NCBI RefSeq assembly: GCF_002105195.1
Contig: NZ_MUHU01000011.1
Coordinates: 62,001 to 126,000 of the forward strand
DNA: 64,000 bases
Reading direction: 5' to 3'
From: Derxia lacustris
GTDB taxonomy: Bacteria > Pseudomonadota > Gammaproteobacteria > Burkholderiales > Burkholderiaceae_E
Both the position numbers and the translations under genes were made by a program. The notes below the pieces were generated by a model. The model was not told the DNA's origin. It worked only from the letters and a program-made list of their open reading frames with translations, and ran no database searches. Shown piece by piece: positions 35,163-45,859 of this stretch (the stretch's first letter is position 1; each line of letters starts with the position of its first letter).

Positions 35163-36290
35163 TCAGGCTTCGATGAGGATGCGCAGCATGCGGCGCAGCG
35201 GCTCGGCCGCGCCCCACAACAGCTGGTCGCCGACCGTGAACGCACCCAGATATTCCGAGCCGAGCACCATCTTGCGCAGCCGGCCGACCGGGATCGTCAG
35301 CGTGCCGGTGGTGGCGGCGGGCGTCAGCTCGCGGATGCTGGTTTCCTTGTTGTTCTCGACCAGCTTCACCCAGGCGTTGTCGTTGCGGATCATGTCCTCG
35401 ATATCGGCAAGCGGAACGTCCTTCTTGAGCTTGATCGTCAGGGCCTGCGAATGGCAGCGCATCGCGCCGACACGCACGCACAGGCTGTCGATCGGCGTGG
35501 CTTCGGTGCCGAAGCCCGGGCCGCGGCCGAGGATCTTGTTGGTCTCGGCGCCGCCCTTCCACTCTTCGCGGCTGGTGCCGTCGCCCAGGTCGGAATCGAT
35601 CCAGGGGATGAGGTTGCCGGCCAGCGGCACCAGGAAATTCCTGGTTTCCTCGGCGGTGAAGGCGTGCTGCTTCGCAAGGATCTTGCGGTCGATTTCGAGG
35701 ATCGCGCTCGCCGGATCGTCGAGCAGGCTCTTCACCTCGGCGTTCAGCGTGCCGAACTGCGTGAGCAGCTCGCGCATGTGCTGGGCGCCGCCGCCCGAGG
35801 CCGCCTGATAGGTCGTGCTCGTCATCCATTCGACGAGGTCGGCCTTGAACAGCGCGCCCACGCCCATGAGCATGCAGCTCACGGTGCAGTTGCCGCCGAT
35901 CCAGTTCTTGATGCCGCGCGCGATGGCGTCCTTGATGACCGGCTGGTTGACCGGGTCGAGCACGATGATCGCGTCGTCGGCCATGCGCAGCGTCGAGGCA
36001 GCGTCGATCCAGTCGCCCTTCCAGCCGGCTTCGCGCAGCTTGGGGAAGACGGCCTTGGTGTAGTCGCCGCCCTGCGCGGTCAGGATGATGTCGCAGCGCT
36101 TGAGCGCCTCGATGTCGTGCGCGTCCTGCAGCACCGTCTCGTTCCTGGCTTGCGACGGGGCCTTGCCGCCCGCATTGCTCGTGCTGAAGAACAACGGTTC
36201 GATGTGATCGAAATCACCTTCTTCGGTCATGCGCTGCAACAGCACCGACCCGACCATCCCGCGCCAACCCACCAGACCGACCAGCTTCAT
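35163..36290 (-). CDS. asd: Aspartate-semialdehyde dehydrogenase
   Basis: A 375-residue Asd of the gram-negative type, making aspartate semialdehyde for Lys, Met, Thr and diaminopimelate. It has the NADP loop [14 protein letters not shown], the catalytic C135 in GGNCTVSCM and the late catalytic-site segment [19 protein letters not shown] 36290 with GGGAG upstream is chosen; a TTG at 36314 would add eight residues. It lies 43 bases after leuB, as in related genomes. Confidence 0.96.
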   Translation of the reverse strand: MKLVGLVGWRGMVGSVLLQRMTEEGDFDHIEPLFFSTSNAGGKAPSQARNETVLQDAHDIEALKRCDIILTAQGGDYTKAVFPKLREAGWKGDWIDAASTLRMADDAIIVLDPVNQPVIKDAIARGIKNWIGGNCTVSCMLMGVGALFKADLVEWMTSTTYQAASGGGAQHMRELLTQFGTLNAEVKSLLDDPASAILEIDRKILAKQHAFTAEETRNFLVPLAGNLIPWIDSDLGDGTSREEWKGGAETNKILGRGPGFGTEATPIDSLCVRVGAMRCHSQALTIKLKKDVPLADIEDMIRNDNAWVKLVENNKETSIRELTPAATTGTLTIPVGRLRKMVLGSEYLGAFTVGDQLLWGAAEPLRRMLRILIEA

Positions 36291-36333
36291 CTTCCCGCTC
36301 CCTGCTTTGCTCAAACCAGATATGTGAAATGCG

Positions 36334-37407
36334 TCACGCCAACGCCGCGACGACCGCGTCGCCCATGGCTTCGGTGCCGACCTTGGTCGTGCCTTCGCTC
36401 CAGATGTCGGGCGTGCGCAGACCGCTCGCCAGCACCATCTTCACCGCCGCCTCGATGCGGTCGGCCTGTTCGGCACGGTCGAGCGAGAAGCGCAGCATCA
36501 TCGCCGCCGACAGGATGGTCGCGAGCGGATTGGCCACGCCCTTGCCCGCGATGTCGGGCGCCGAACCGTGACTCGGCTCGTACAGGCCCTGCTTGCGGTC
36601 GTTGAGCGAGGCCGACGGCAGCATGCCGATCGAGCCGGTCAGCATCGAAGCCTCGTCGCTCAGGATGTCGCCGAACATGTTGCCGGTGACCACCACGTCG
36701 AACTTCTTGGGCGCCTTCACCAGCTGCATCGCCGCGTTGTCGACGTACATGTGCTCCAGCGTCACGTCGGCGTAGTGGGCCGCGTGAACCTCGGTCACCA
36801 CGTCCTTCCAGAACTGGAAGGTTTCGAGCACGTTGGCCTTGTCGACGCTCGTGACCTTGTTGCCGCGCTTGCGCGCCGCCTGGAAGGCCACATGGGCGAT
36901 GCGTTCGATCTCGGGGCGCGAGTAGCGCATGGTGTCGAAGGCTTCTTCCGCACCGGCGAACGCGCCATCGGGGCTGCTGCGCCGGCCGCGCGGCTGGCCA
37001 AAGTAAATGTCGCCAGTCAGCTCGCGCACGATGAGGATGTCGAGCCCGGCAATCAGTTCGGGCTTGAGGCTCGATGCGCCGACCAGTTCCTCGTAGCAGA
37101 TGGCCGGACGGAAATTGGCGAACAGGCCCAGGTTCTTGCGCAGGCCGAGGATGGCCTGCTCGGGGCGCAGCGCGCGTTCGAGCGTGTCGTACTTCCAGTC
37201 GCCGACCGCGCCGAACAGGATCGCGTCGGCTTCCTTGGCCAGCTTGAGCGTGGCCTCGGGCAGCGGATGGCCGGCCGACTCATAGGCCGCGCCGCCGACA
37301 TCGGCCCATTCGTACTCGAAGCTTTCGCCGAGGGCCTGCAGCACGCGCATGGCCTGCGCGACGATTTCCTTGCCGATGCCGTCGCCGGGCAAGACTGCGA
37401 TCTTCAT
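36334..37407 (-). CDS. leuB: 3-isopropylmalate dehydrogenase
   Basis: A 357-residue LeuB, third enzyme of leucine synthesis. The start [15 protein letters not shown], the substrate-binding [14 protein letters not shown], the metal-ligand [19 protein letters not shown] and the NAD-site [19 protein letters not shown] are diagnostic. It is downstream of leuD with a 79-base gap and upstream of asd. Confidence 0.97.
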   Translation of the reverse strand: MKIAVLPGDGIGKEIVAQAMRVLQALGESFEYEWADVGGAAYESAGHPLPEATLKLAKEADAILFGAVGDWKYDTLERALRPEQAILGLRKNLGLFANFRPAICYEELVGASSLKPELIAGLDILIVRELTGDIYFGQPRGRRSSPDGAFAGAEEAFDTMRYSRPEIERIAHVAFQAARKRGNKVTSVDKANVLETFQFWKDVVTEVHAAHYADVTLEHMYVDNAAMQLVKAPKKFDVVVTGNMFGDILSDEASMLTGSIGMLPSASLNDRKQGLYEPSHGSAPDIAGKGVANPLATILSAAMMLRFSLDRAEQADRIEAAVKMVLASGLRTPDIWSEGTTKVGTEAMGDAVVAALA

Positions 37408-37486
37408 TGGTGTTCTTCCTGTGAGGTGCGCGGGCATTGCTGTCGGCCCGCGCTGCCTTCCCGCCAGGAAGCTTGGGCGCCCGAAA

Positions 37487-38152
37487 TCAGGCCTTGATGC
37501 CGGCGGTGATCGCCGTCTTGGCCAGCCAGGGGAATTGCGCGAGCCGGCGTTGCTCGAACTCGGCAATCTTGTCCTTGTGGCGCAGCGTGAGACCGATGTC
37601 GTCCCAGCCGTTGAGCAGGCATTGCTTGCGGAACGGATCGATCGCGAACTCGTGGCCGGTGCCGTTCGGCTCGATGACCAGCTGGCGCGGCAGATCGACC
37701 GTGAGCTGATAGCCCACGAACGCCGCCACCTCGTTGAACAGCCGGTCGAGCACCAGCTCGGGCAGCACGATCGGCAGCAGGCCGTTCTTGTAGCAGTTAC
37801 CAAAGAAGATGTCGGCGAAGCTCGGCGCGATCACCGCCTTGAAGCCGTACTGCTGCAGCGCCCAGGGCGCGTGCTCGCGCGACGAGCCGCAGCCGAAGTT
37901 CTTGCGCGCCAGCAGCACCGAGGCGCCGCCGTAGCGCGGCTGGTTCAGCACGAAATCGGGATTGAGCGGGCGACCGCTGTTGTCGCGCCCGGGCTCGCCG
38001 CGGTCGAGATAGCGCCACTCGTCGAACAGGTTGGGGCCGAAGCCGGTGCGCTTGATCGACTTGAGGAACTGCTTCGGGATGATCGCGTCGGTATCGACAT
38101 TGGCGCGGTCGAGCGGGACCACGAGGCCGGTGTGGACTTCGAACTTTTCCAT
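37487..38152 (-). CDS. leuD: 3-isopropylmalate dehydratase small subunit
   Basis: A 221-residue LeuD swivel-domain subunit. It has [35 protein letters not shown] and [17 protein letters not shown]. It pairs with LeuC to isomerise isopropylmalate. It starts 5 bases after the small entericidin-like gene that separates it from leuC. Confidence 0.97.
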   Translation of the reverse strand: MEKFEVHTGLVVPLDRANVDTDAIIPKQFLKSIKRTGFGPNLFDEWRYLDRGEPGRDNSGRPLNPDFVLNQPRYGGASVLLARKNFGCGSSREHAPWALQQYGFKAVIAPSFADIFFGNCYKNGLLPIVLPELVLDRLFNEVAAFVGYQLTVDLPRQLVIEPNGTGHEFAIDPFRKQCLLNGWDDIGLTLRHKDKIAEFEQRRLAQFPWLAKTAITAGIKA

Positions 38153-38157
38153 GGCGC

Positions 38158-38313
38158 TCACATCTTCTCTTTCGTCTTTTCGGCGGCCTTCTCGACCGCC
38201 TTGCCGCCGGCCGACACATCCTTGCCGATGCCGGCAATCGTGTTGCAACCGGCCAGCGCCGCGATCACCGCCAGCAGCACGGCGGCGCGCGCGAAGTTGA
38301 TTTGCGTCTTCAT
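38158..38313 (-). CDS. Entericidin A/B-family lipoprotein
   Basis: A 51-residue lipoprotein. Its signal peptide ends in the lipobox LAGC with the lipidated cysteine at C23, followed by [21 protein letters not shown] and a lysine-rich amphipathic tail, the entericidin pattern. In E. coli, entericidins form an envelope-associated antidote/toxin lipoprotein pair; here there is a single gene. It lies between leuC (3-base gap) and leuD (5-base gap), so it must be co-expressed with the leucine genes. This insertion recurs in betaproteobacterial leu operons. Confidence 0.85.
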   Translation of the reverse strand: MKTQINFARAAVLLAVIAALAGCNTIAGIGKDVSAGGKAVEKAAEKTKEKM

Positions 38314-38316
38314 CGC

Positions 38317-39738
38317 TCAGCCCAGCTTGCGGACATCCGCAAAGTGACCTTCGATGGCCGCCGCCGCCGCCATCGCCGGCGACACCAGATGCGTGCGACC
38401 GCCCGCGCCCTGCCGGCCCTCGAAGTTGCGGTTGCTCGTGCTCGCGCAGCGCTCGCCCGGCTCCAGCTTGTCGGCGTTCATCGCCAGGCACATCGAGCAG
38501 CCCGGCTCGCGCCATTCGAAGCCTGCGGCCTTGAAAATCTTGTCGAGCCCTTCGGCCTCGGCCTGCACCTTGACCAGCCCCGAGCCCGGCACCACCAGCG
38601 CCGCCTTCACATTGGCCGCCACGCGCTTGCCGAGCTTCTGCACCACCCAGGCGGCGGCGCGCAAATCCTCGATGCGCGAGTTGGTGCATGAGCCGATGAA
38701 CACCTTGTCGACGCGAATGTCGGCGATGGCGGTGTTGGGCGCGAGGGCCATGTACTTGAGCGCGCGCTCATAGCCTTCGCGCTTGACCGGGTCCTTCTCG
38801 GCCTCGGGGTCGGGCACGCGGCCGTCGACCGTCGTGACCATCTCGGGCGAGGTACCCCAGGTGACCTGCGGCACGATCTCTTCCGCGCGCAGCTCGACCA
38901 CGGTGTCGAAGTGGGCGCCGGCGTCGGTGCGCAGCGTCTTCCAGTGGGCGACGGCGGCGTCCCATTGCTCGGCGCTGGGCGCGAACGGGCGGCCCTTGAC
39001 GTAGTCGAGCGTGCGCTGGTCGACGGCGACCATGCCGGCGCGCGCGCCCGCCTCGATCGCCATGTTGCACAGGCTCATGCGGCCTTCGACGGTGAGCGCC
39101 TCGATGGCGCTGCCGGCAAATTCGATCGCGTGGCCATTGCCGCCGGCGGTGCCGATCTTGCCGATGACCGCCAGCGCCACATCCTTGCCCGACACGCCGA
39201 ACGGCAGCTTGCCCTCGACGCGCACGAGCATGTTCCTAGCCTTCTTCATGACCAGCGTCTGCGTGGCCATCACATGCTCGACCTCGCTGGTGCCGATGCC
39301 GAAGGCCAGCGCGCCGAGCGCGCCGTGCGTGCTGGTGTGCGAGTCGCCGCAGACCACGGTCATGCCGGGCAGCACGGCGCCTTCCTCGGGCCCCATCACA
39401 TGGACGATGCCCTGGCGCGCATTCAGGAACGGGAAGTAGGCGGCGGCACCGAATTCGCGGATGTTCGCGTCGAGCGTCGTGATCTGCTCTTTCGAGACCG
39501 GATCGTCGAGGCCGTCATAGCCGCGTTCCCAGCCCGTGGTGGGCGTGTTGTGGTCGGCGGTGGCGACGATGCTGCTGATGCGCCACGGCTTGCGACCCGC
39601 GATGCGCAAGCCTTCGAAGGCTTGCGGCGACGTCACTTCATGAACCAGATGGCGGTCGATATAGAGCACCGCCGTGCCGTCGTCCTCGGTGTGGACGACG
39701 TGTGTTTCCCAGAGCTTGTCGTACAGGGTCTGCGCCAT
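38317..39738 (-). CDS. leuC: 3-isopropylmalate dehydratase large subunit
   Basis: A 473-residue aconitase-family subunit with the start [13 protein letters not shown], the [33 protein letters not shown] segment, and the cluster cysteines in [17 protein letters not shown] and the late GCSMCLAMN. It begins the leuC-entericidin-leuD-leuB run. A -10-like CATAAT lies at 39784-39789 (minus strand) 46 bases upstream, but no convincing -35 element is seen. Confidence 0.97.
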   Translation of the reverse strand: MAQTLYDKLWETHVVHTEDDGTAVLYIDRHLVHEVTSPQAFEGLRIAGRKPWRISSIVATADHNTPTTGWERGYDGLDDPVSKEQITTLDANIREFGAAAYFPFLNARQGIVHVMGPEEGAVLPGMTVVCGDSHTSTHGALGALAFGIGTSEVEHVMATQTLVMKKARNMLVRVEGKLPFGVSGKDVALAVIGKIGTAGGNGHAIEFAGSAIEALTVEGRMSLCNMAIEAGARAGMVAVDQRTLDYVKGRPFAPSAEQWDAAVAHWKTLRTDAGAHFDTVVELRAEEIVPQVTWGTSPEMVTTVDGRVPDPEAEKDPVKREGYERALKYMALAPNTAIADIRVDKVFIGSCTNSRIEDLRAAAWVVQKLGKRVAANVKAALVVPGSGLVKVQAEAEGLDKIFKAAGFEWREPGCSMCLAMNADKLEPGERCASTSNRNFEGRQGAGGRTHLVSPAMAAAAAIEGHFADVRKLG

Positions 39739-39822
39739 CGCGGGGTCTTCCGGGCCGGAAAGCCTTCAAAATCAGAGCCTTCCATTATGCCACGCGACTT
39801 CCGGGGCTTCTGGGCCGTCGCT

Positions 39823-40626
39823 TTACCGGCGTGCCTGCTGATAGAGCGGCTCGACACGCTTGGCGACCACGCTCAGATCGGCGATGCGCGATTCGCTCGA
39901 CGGATGCGTCGACAGCAGCTCGGGCTGCTCCTTGCCCTGGCTGGCGCGCTGCATCTTGTGCCACACGTTGACCGCCGCTTCCGGGTTGTAGCCGGCACGC
40001 GCCATCAGCTCGGTGCCGATGCGGTCCGCCTCGGTCTCCATCTCGCGGCTGTTCGGCAGGCCGACCAGCAGCTGATAGGCCTGTCCGCCCATCTGCTGCA
40101 CGCCGCCGCCATAGGCCGCGCCGACCACCTGCAACAGGATTTGCGCCGGCATCTGGCGACTCATGTTCTCGCGCGAATGCTCGCGCAGCGCATGGGCGAT
40201 CTCGTGGCCCATCACGGCGGCCAACTCGTCGTCGGTGAGCGAGAGCTTGTCGATCAGGCCGGTGTAGACGGCGATCTTGCCGCCCGGCATGCACCAGGCG
40301 TTCAGCTCGTCCGAGGTGATGACGTTGATCTCCCAGCGCCAGGCCACGGCGTCGGGCCGGAACACCCGCGTCTCGGGGATGAGCCGCTGGGCGATGGCAC
40401 GCACGCGCTGGGTCTCGGCGGCGTCGGCGTTGAGCGCGCCCTTCTGCTGCGCGCCCTTGAGCGTCTGCGCATACTGCTGGGCCGCCATCTTGTTGACGTC
40501 GGCCGGGCTGACCAGCGGCGTCATGGTCTGGCTGCGCTGCACGCCGACCACGCCGGGCGCGGTGGTGTTGACCGTGGTGCAACCGGCGATCAGCGCGAAC
40601 CCGAGCGACAGCAGCAGCCGGCGCAT
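39823..40626 (-). CDS. M48-family zinc metalloprotease, lipoprotein (BepA/LoiP-like)
   Basis: A 267-residue lipoprotein with lipobox IAGC (C16) and an M48 protease domain. The zinc motif HEIAH is at residues 141-145 and the third ligand Glu in METEADRIG. LSTHPSSESRI near the end is also typical. Related outer-membrane-attached proteases (LoiP, YcaL, BepA) trim or degrade misfolded envelope proteins. It begins right at the aroC stop codon, so it is probably co-transcribed with aroC. Confidence 0.9.
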   Translation of the reverse strand: MRRLLLSLGFALIAGCTTVNTTAPGVVGVQRSQTMTPLVSPADVNKMAAQQYAQTLKGAQQKGALNADAAETQRVRAIAQRLIPETRVFRPDAVAWRWEINVITSDELNAWCMPGGKIAVYTGLIDKLSLTDDELAAVMGHEIAHALREHSRENMSRQMPAQILLQVVGAAYGGGVQQMGGQAYQLLVGLPNSREMETEADRIGTELMARAGYNPEAAVNVWHKMQRASQGKEQPELLSTHPSSESRIADLSVVAKRVEPLYQQARR

Positions 40627-41702
40627 CACGCCCCCGCCTTCACGTCGCCGCATTGCGCGCGCTGCCGCAGCGCATGGTCGATCAGCACCAGCGCCAGCAT
40701 CGCCTCGGCGATCGGCGTGGCCCGGATGCCCACGCACGGGTCATGGCGGCCATGCGTCTCGACCACCGTCGGCGCGCCGTGGATGTCGATGGAATTGCGC
40801 GGCACGCGGATGGAACTCGTCGGCTTGATCGCGAGGCTTACGCGCAAGTCTTGCCCGGTGCTGATGCCGCCAAGCACGCCGCCCGAGTGGTTGCTGAGAA
40901 AGCCGTCGGGCGTGATCTCGTCGCCGTGCTCGCTGCCCTTCTGCGCCACGCTGGCAAAGCCGTCGCCGATCTCCACGCCCTTGACCGCGTTGATGCCCAT
41001 CATCGCGAAGGCGATGTCGGCATCGAGCTTGTCGAACAGCGGTTCGCCCCAGCCTGCCGGCAGGCCGCGCGCCACCACGTCGATGCGCGCGCCGCAGGAA
41101 TCGCCGGCCTTGCGCAGCGCGTCCATGTATTCCTCGAGCTGGGGAACGATGGCGGCGTTGGGCGAATAGAACGGATTGTTCGGAATCTCGGCCGCGTCGA
41201 CGAAGGGAATCGCGATCTCGCCGAGCTGGCTCATCCAGCCCGAAAAGCTCACGCCGTGGCGCTCGGCGAGCCACTTCTTGGCGACCGCGCCGGCCGCCAC
41301 CACCGGCGCCGTGAGCCGCGCCGACGAGCGCCCGCCGCCACGCGGATCGCGGATGCCGTACTTGTTCCAGTACGCGAAGTCGGCATGACCTGGCCGGAAA
41401 GTGGCGGCGATGTTGCCGTAGTCCTTGCTGCGCTGGTCCTCGTTGCGGATCAGCAGCGCGACCGGCGTGCCGGTGGTCTTGCCCTCGTACACGCCGGACA
41501 GAATTTCGACGCGGTCGGCTTCCTGGCGCTGCGTCACATGGCGCGACGTGCCCGGACGGCGGCGGTCGAGATCGGGCTGGATGTCGGCTTCGGACAGCGT
41601 CATGCCGGGCGGGCAGCCGTCGATCACGCAGCCGATGGCCGGGCCGTGGCTTTCGCCGAAAGTGGTGACGCAGAAGAGATGGCCGAAGGTATTGCCCGAC
41701 AT
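40626..41702 (-). CDS. aroC: Chorismate synthase
   Basis: A 358-residue AroC, last step of the shikimate pathway, FMN-dependent. Signatures are the N-terminal [27 protein letters not shown], the [14 protein letters not shown] segment with RGGGRSSxR, and the late [20 protein letters not shown]. No ribosome-binding site stands out. It supplies chorismate for the trp genes in the same block. Confidence 0.97.
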   Translation of the reverse strand: MSGNTFGHLFCVTTFGESHGPAIGCVIDGCPPGMTLSEADIQPDLDRRRPGTSRHVTQRQEADRVEILSGVYEGKTTGTPVALLIRNEDQRSKDYGNIAATFRPGHADFAYWNKYGIRDPRGGGRSSARLTAPVVAAGAVAKKWLAERHGVSFSGWMSQLGEIAIPFVDAAEIPNNPFYSPNAAIVPQLEEYMDALRKAGDSCGARIDVVARGLPAGWGEPLFDKLDADIAFAMMGINAVKGVEIGDGFASVAQKGSEHGDEITPDGFLSNHSGGVLGGISTGQDLRVSLAIKPTSSIRVPRNSIDIHGAPTVVETHGRHDPCVGIRATPIAEAMLALVLIDHALRQRAQCGDVKAGA

Positions 41703-41870
41703 GGCGATTCGGCCGCAGAAACGGCCGCAGGAGTGTTCCGGGCCGCCGATTCTAGCGAAGCGACCCGTTGCGGGCCGCCCTTGCCAACGCCCGGTTGCAG
41801 GACGCTGCTGCGAAGGCTGGCGACGCCCTCGCGTTCGATCGCCCACCCCGGCGCGGGGCGGGCCTTGCGC

Positions 41871-42335
41871 TTACACGCCGGGCTGGGCCTCGGCCTCGTC
41901 TTCCACCGGCCAGTCGCGGATGTAGGCCTTGAGCATCTTGTTCTCGAAGCTCTGCGCGTCGAGCACGGCCTTGGCCACGTCGTAGAACGAGATCACGCCG
42001 GCCAGCGTCTTGCCGTCGAGGATCGGCAGATAGCGCGTGTGCTTCTCCAGCATGATCCGGCGCACCTCGTTGACCTCGGTGTTGGGCGTGCAGGTGAGCG
42101 GATGGTCGTCCATCACGCTGCGCACGCGGGCTTGGCCGAGCGTGCCGTTGTTGGCGTGCAGACGGGCAATCACCTCGCGGAAAGTGAGCATGCCGACCAG
42201 ATCGCCGTGCTCCATGACCACCAGCGAGCCGATGTCGTGCTCGGCCATGGTCTCGACCGCCACCGCAATGGCGGACTCGGGATGCACGGTGAAAAGCGCC
42301 GTCCCTTTGACGCGCAAGATGTCGCTGACCTTCAT
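41871..42335 (-). CDS. Tandem CBS-domain protein
   Basis: A 154-residue protein of two CBS domains (about 1-65 and 72-135) forming one Bateman module, with MAEHDIGSLVVMEHGDLVGMLTFREV and LEKHTRYLPILDGKTLAGVISFYDVAKAV. CBS pairs bind adenosyl ligands and usually regulate a partner; no catalytic domain is attached and the partner is unknown. AAGGAA lies 7 bases before the ATG. A 168-base gap with no gene separates it from aroC. Confidence 0.88.
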   Translation of the reverse strand: MKVSDILRVKGTALFTVHPESAIAVAVETMAEHDIGSLVVMEHGDLVGMLTFREVIARLHANNGTLGQARVRSVMDDHPLTCTPNTEVNEVRRIMLEKHTRYLPILDGKTLAGVISFYDVAKAVLDAQSFENKMLKAYIRDWPVEDEAEAQPGV

Positions 42336-42462
42336 GGCTTGTTCCTTCCTCGATGACTGCACGGGTTGCCCGGGGTTGAAAGCTTGACCGGCTCCCCCCT
42401 GGCAGGCAAGTCGTAATCACGCGCGAATTGATCGCAATTGCGCCCGCGCCGAGCGGGTGAGG

Positions 42463-43248
42463 TCACGGCGCCACCGTGTGCCGCCAGCCGAGCCCGGCCG
42501 AGGTGCCGCCGCGCACATCGCGCACCGGCCGGTACTCGCAGCCGATGTAGTCGTCATAGCCCGACACGGCAATGGCACTGAGCACGTAGCGGTAGTTGAT
42601 CTCGCCGGTGTCGGGCTCGTGGCGCTCGGGTGCGCCGGCAATCTGCACATGGCCGATGCGGTCGCGAAAGCGCTCGAAGCGGCGCACCAGATCGCCCTGC
42701 ATCGCCTGGACGTGATAGCAGTCGAACAGCAGCTTGAGATTGGGCAGCCCGACCGCGTCCTGGATGTCGGCGGCCTGCTCCAGCGTGGTGAGGAAATAGC
42801 CCGGCATGTCGCGCGTGTTGATCGGCTCGATGACCACCGTGATGCCGCGCTTGGCGGCCTCGCTGGCGGCGAGCGCGAGGTTGCGCACATAGGTGGCGCG
42901 CGCCGCGGCGCTGGCGGCATCGGCCACGCCGGCGAGCACATGAATGAGCTTGTTGCCGAGCTGGCTCGAATACACGAAGGCCGCATGCAGCTGCTTCTCG
43001 AACTCGGCCTCGCGGCCCGGCACGGCGGCCAGACCGCGCTCGCCGGCAGCGAAATCGCCGAAGGCGGTGTTGTGCAGCACGGTCTGCACATGGGCCTGGA
43101 GCGCGGCATTGCGCAGATCGGCGGGCGGCAGCGAATACGGCTCGTGCAGCTCGACATAGCGAAAGCCGTCGGCGCCGGCGGCGGCAAAGCGTTCGACGAG
43201 CGGCAGCTCGGTGTACAGGAAGGAGAGATTGGCGGCGTACTTGAGCAT
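42463..43248 (-). CDS. hyi: Hydroxypyruvate isomerase (TIM-barrel)
   Basis: A 261-residue sugar-isomerase-like TIM barrel of the Hyi family, with KYAANLSFLYTELPLVERFAAAGADGFRYVE, VVIEPINTRDMPGYFLTT and the metal-site LLFDCYHVQAMQGD and GCEYRP. Hyi interconverts hydroxypyruvate and tartronate semialdehyde in glyoxylate use, the carbon product of allantoin breakdown. Other members of this family have other sugar substrates, so the exact reaction is uncertain. It stands alone between two gaps of 127 and about 210 bases. Confidence 0.85.
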   Translation of the reverse strand: MLKYAANLSFLYTELPLVERFAAAGADGFRYVELHEPYSLPPADLRNAALQAHVQTVLHNTAFGDFAAGERGLAAVPGREAEFEKQLHAAFVYSSQLGNKLIHVLAGVADAASAAARATYVRNLALAASEAAKRGITVVIEPINTRDMPGYFLTTLEQAADIQDAVGLPNLKLLFDCYHVQAMQGDLVRRFERFRDRIGHVQIAGAPERHEPDTGEINYRYVLSAIAVSGYDDYIGCEYRPVRDVRGGTSAGLGWRHTVAP

Positions 43249-43460
43249 CGGCGTGGGCGGCGCGGCGGGTGAATCCCGCAAAACGAATCCGGCCGCCGAT
43301 GAGGGCAGCCGGTGCGAAATTGCCTGGACTGATAGCAAGGAATCTGCCGGCCGGGTTGCGTCGGCCGCCGGCGAGGCGGCGGCCGGGCGCTGCGGCGCAA
43401 CAGCCGGTGTGCCGCCGGCCGCGCCAAGCGCTCAGCCGGTGCGCGGAATGCGCCGGGCGC

Positions 43461-44435
43461 TCAGCCTGTGACGAGCTTGCGCTTCATGCGCTCGCAGGCG
43501 GCGACCAGCTCGGCGCAGCTGCCCGGCTCCCAGGCCGAATGGCCGGCGTCGGGCACGACGATGTATTCGCTGCCGGGCCAGCGCCGTTGCAGGTCGTCGG
43601 CGCTGACGATCGGGCAGACCATGTCGTAGCGGCCCTGGATGATGGTGCAGGGCAAGTGCGCCACGCGCGGCACGCCGGCCAGCAGCGCGCCCTCGGGCAT
43701 GAAGATGCCGTGCTGCATGTAATGGCACTCCAGCCGCGCCAGGCCGAGCGCGACCGCGTCGGTTTCCATCTGCGCGGCGGTACCGGCGGCGAGTGCCGGC
43801 ATCAGGTTGGAGCAGCTGCCTTCGTAATGGCCCCAGGCGCGCGCAAACGGCAGATGCACCGCCGGATCGGGATCGAACAGCCGCTGGGCATAGGCATGCA
43901 GCAGATCGCCGCGCTCGCGCTCCGGGACCATGCCGGCGAACTGCCGCCACGCCTCCGGAAAGATGTAGCCCATGCCGTTGACGAACCATTCCACCTCGCG
44001 CTTGCGGCCCAGAAAGATGCCGCGCAGCACGAAGCCGAGCGCGCGCTCGGGATGCGCCTGACCGTAGGCCAGCCCGAGCGTGCTGCCCCACGAACCGCCG
44101 AACACCAGCCAGCGCTGGATGCCGAGGTGCTCGCGCAGCTTTTCGATGTCGCGCACCAGCACCGGCGTGGTGTTGTCGCGCACCTCGCCGAGCGGCGTGG
44201 AGCGGCCGGCGCCGCGCTGGTCGAACAGCACGATGCGATAGAAGGCCGGATCGAAGAACTGCCGGTGGCGCGGGCTGCATCCGCCGCCCGGCCCGCCGTG
44301 CAGAAACACCACCGGCACGCCGCGCGGATTGCCCGACTGCTCCCAGTAGAGCGTGTGGATTTCCGACACGATCAGCTGGCCGCGTTCATACGGCTCGATC
44401 GGCGGGTAAAGCTCGGTTCTCGGTTTCATGGTCAT
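43461..44435 (-). CDS. pip: Proline iminopeptidase
   Basis: A 324-residue alpha/beta hydrolase of peptidase family S33. It has VVFLHGGPGGGCSPRHRQFFDP (oxyanion loop), LFDQRGAGRSTP, the nucleophile Ser in FGGSWGSTLGLAYGQAHP, the Asp in QGRYDMVCP and the His in PDAGHSA. It removes N-terminal proline from peptides. ATG 44435 overlaps the yihY-like stop as ATGA and is chosen; ATG 44429 is two codons later. Confidence 0.94.
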   Translation of the reverse strand: MTMKPRTELYPPIEPYERGQLIVSEIHTLYWEQSGNPRGVPVVFLHGGPGGGCSPRHRQFFDPAFYRIVLFDQRGAGRSTPLGEVRDNTTPVLVRDIEKLREHLGIQRWLVFGGSWGSTLGLAYGQAHPERALGFVLRGIFLGRKREVEWFVNGMGYIFPEAWRQFAGMVPERERGDLLHAYAQRLFDPDPAVHLPFARAWGHYEGSCSNLMPALAAGTAAQMETDAVALGLARLECHYMQHGIFMPEGALLAGVPRVAHLPCTIIQGRYDMVCPIVSADDLQRRWPGSEYIVVPDAGHSAWEPGSCAELVAACERMKRKLVTG

Positions 44436-45811
44436 TGGGTTTCGAGCCGGGGCGTGACCGGTTCTACACGACGGGGCGCGCCTGTCGCAGAAGGTTGCGG
44501 GTATTCGATGGGACGGGAGAACCACGTCTCCAGGTCCGTGGCGAGCGCGGCATCGACCGCCTCGGCGGCATGACGGATGGCGGCCGGCGCGCCGCTGCGG
44601 CCGGCGGCCATCAGCGTGAAGGCGCGGAACACCTCGCTCACGCGGATGTCGCGCGCATCGACCACCAGCGCCCAGCGTTCGTCGTCGCGCGCCACCCGGC
44701 GCAAGCCGAGCCGGGCGCCGACCGGCGCGCGCGCCGCATGCACGCCCAGCCGCGCGACCCAGCCGGTGGCGACCAGCCGTGCCAGCACTTCCTCCAGCTC
44801 GCCGGCGCCGAGGCGGGTGCCGGCACGCAATTCGTCGAGGCTGGCGCCGGCGCTGCTGCCGCTGGCCGGCCGATGGGCGCGCCACAGCTGCTCCAGCACC
44901 GCCATCGCGTCGAGGAAGGCGTCGCCCGACTCGGGCACGCGCTGCCAGCGCTCGTTGCGCAGCACCGGCAGCGTCGCGGCCATGGCGGCGCCAAACAGCG
45001 TGATGAGCCAGCACAGATAGACCCACAGCAAAAACAGCGGCACCGCCGCGAAGGTGCCGTAGACCGTGGTGTAAGTGTTGAAGCGGGTGATGAACAGCGC
45101 GAACAGCTTCTTGGCCACCTCGAAGGCGATGCCGGCCAGCACGCCGCCGGCCAGCGCATCGGCCAGCCGCACCTTCTTGTTGGGCAGCACCAGATAGGCA
45201 AAGGTGAAGGCCGCGACCGAGAACGCCGCCGGCAGCAGCTCGATCAGGCTGGTCACCAGCCCGTCGTCGCGCCCGCGCGGATGGCCGACGATGACCGACG
45301 TGAGCGTGAGCGAGGCGCCCAGCAGCAGCGGCCCGATGGTGAGCACGGCCCAGTACATCGCCAGCCGCTGCAGCAGCGGGCGCGGCTCGCGCACCCGCCA
45401 GATGGTGTTGAACGCGCCATCCACCGTGAACAGCAGCGCCATCGACGTGAGCACCAGAAAGAAGCCGCCGACCGCCGAGATGCGCGCCGCCTTGGCCGCG
45501 AACTGGTTGAGGTAGGTCATCACGCCCTTGGAGATGGCGTCGGGCAGCAGGTTGTGCACCAGCCAGTCCTGCAGGCTGACGCGGAACTGGTCGAACAGCG
45601 GGAAGGCGGTGAACAGCGCCAGCGCCACCGTGAGCAGCGGCACCAGCGACAGCACCGTGGTGTAGGTGAGGCTGCCGGCCACGTCGGCGATGCGCTCCTC
45701 GCGCAGGCGGCGACCGGCAAAACGCAGCGCCGCGAGCGCGGTGGCGGCATCGAGCCGGCGCAGCCGGGCGACGAAACGCCGCAGCGGGGGAAGGGGGTGC
45801 GAAGGGGTCAT
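44432..45811 (-). CDS. YihY/BrkB-family inner-membrane protein
   Basis: A 459-residue protein with the six-helix YihY (UPF0761) domain (about 25-300): AGSLTYTTVLSLVPLLTVALALFTAFP, AVGGFFLVLTSMALLFTVDGAFNTIW, and the helix-loop FNTYTTVYGTFAAVPLFLLWVYLCWLITLFGA. The remaining 150 residues form a cytoplasmic winged-helix-like extension (LDELRAGTRLGAGELEEVLARLVATGWV), common in betaproteobacterial members. Once called ribonuclease BN by mistake; the real function is unknown. Confidence 0.88.
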   Translation of the reverse strand: MTPSHPLPPLRRFVARLRRLDAATALAALRFAGRRLREERIADVAGSLTYTTVLSLVPLLTVALALFTAFPLFDQFRVSLQDWLVHNLLPDAISKGVMTYLNQFAAKAARISAVGGFFLVLTSMALLFTVDGAFNTIWRVREPRPLLQRLAMYWAVLTIGPLLLGASLTLTSVIVGHPRGRDDGLVTSLIELLPAAFSVAAFTFAYLVLPNKKVRLADALAGGVLAGIAFEVAKKLFALFITRFNTYTTVYGTFAAVPLFLLWVYLCWLITLFGAAMAATLPVLRNERWQRVPESGDAFLDAMAVLEQLWRAHRPASGSSAGASLDELRAGTRLGAGELEEVLARLVATGWVARLGVHAARAPVGARLGLRRVARDDERWALVVDARDIRVSEVFRAFTLMAAGRSGAPAAIRHAAEAVDAALATDLETWFSRPIEYPQPSATGAPRRVEPVTPRLETQ

Positions 45812-45859
45812 CGCGACCGATCATAAATAATGGTCCGTTTAGACCTGCCGGTTGCCGCC

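Noticed and set aside
39784..39789. -10-like CATAAT upstream of leuC as a full promoter
   Set aside because: No -35 hexamer at 16-19 bases; kept only as a remark in the leuC entry.
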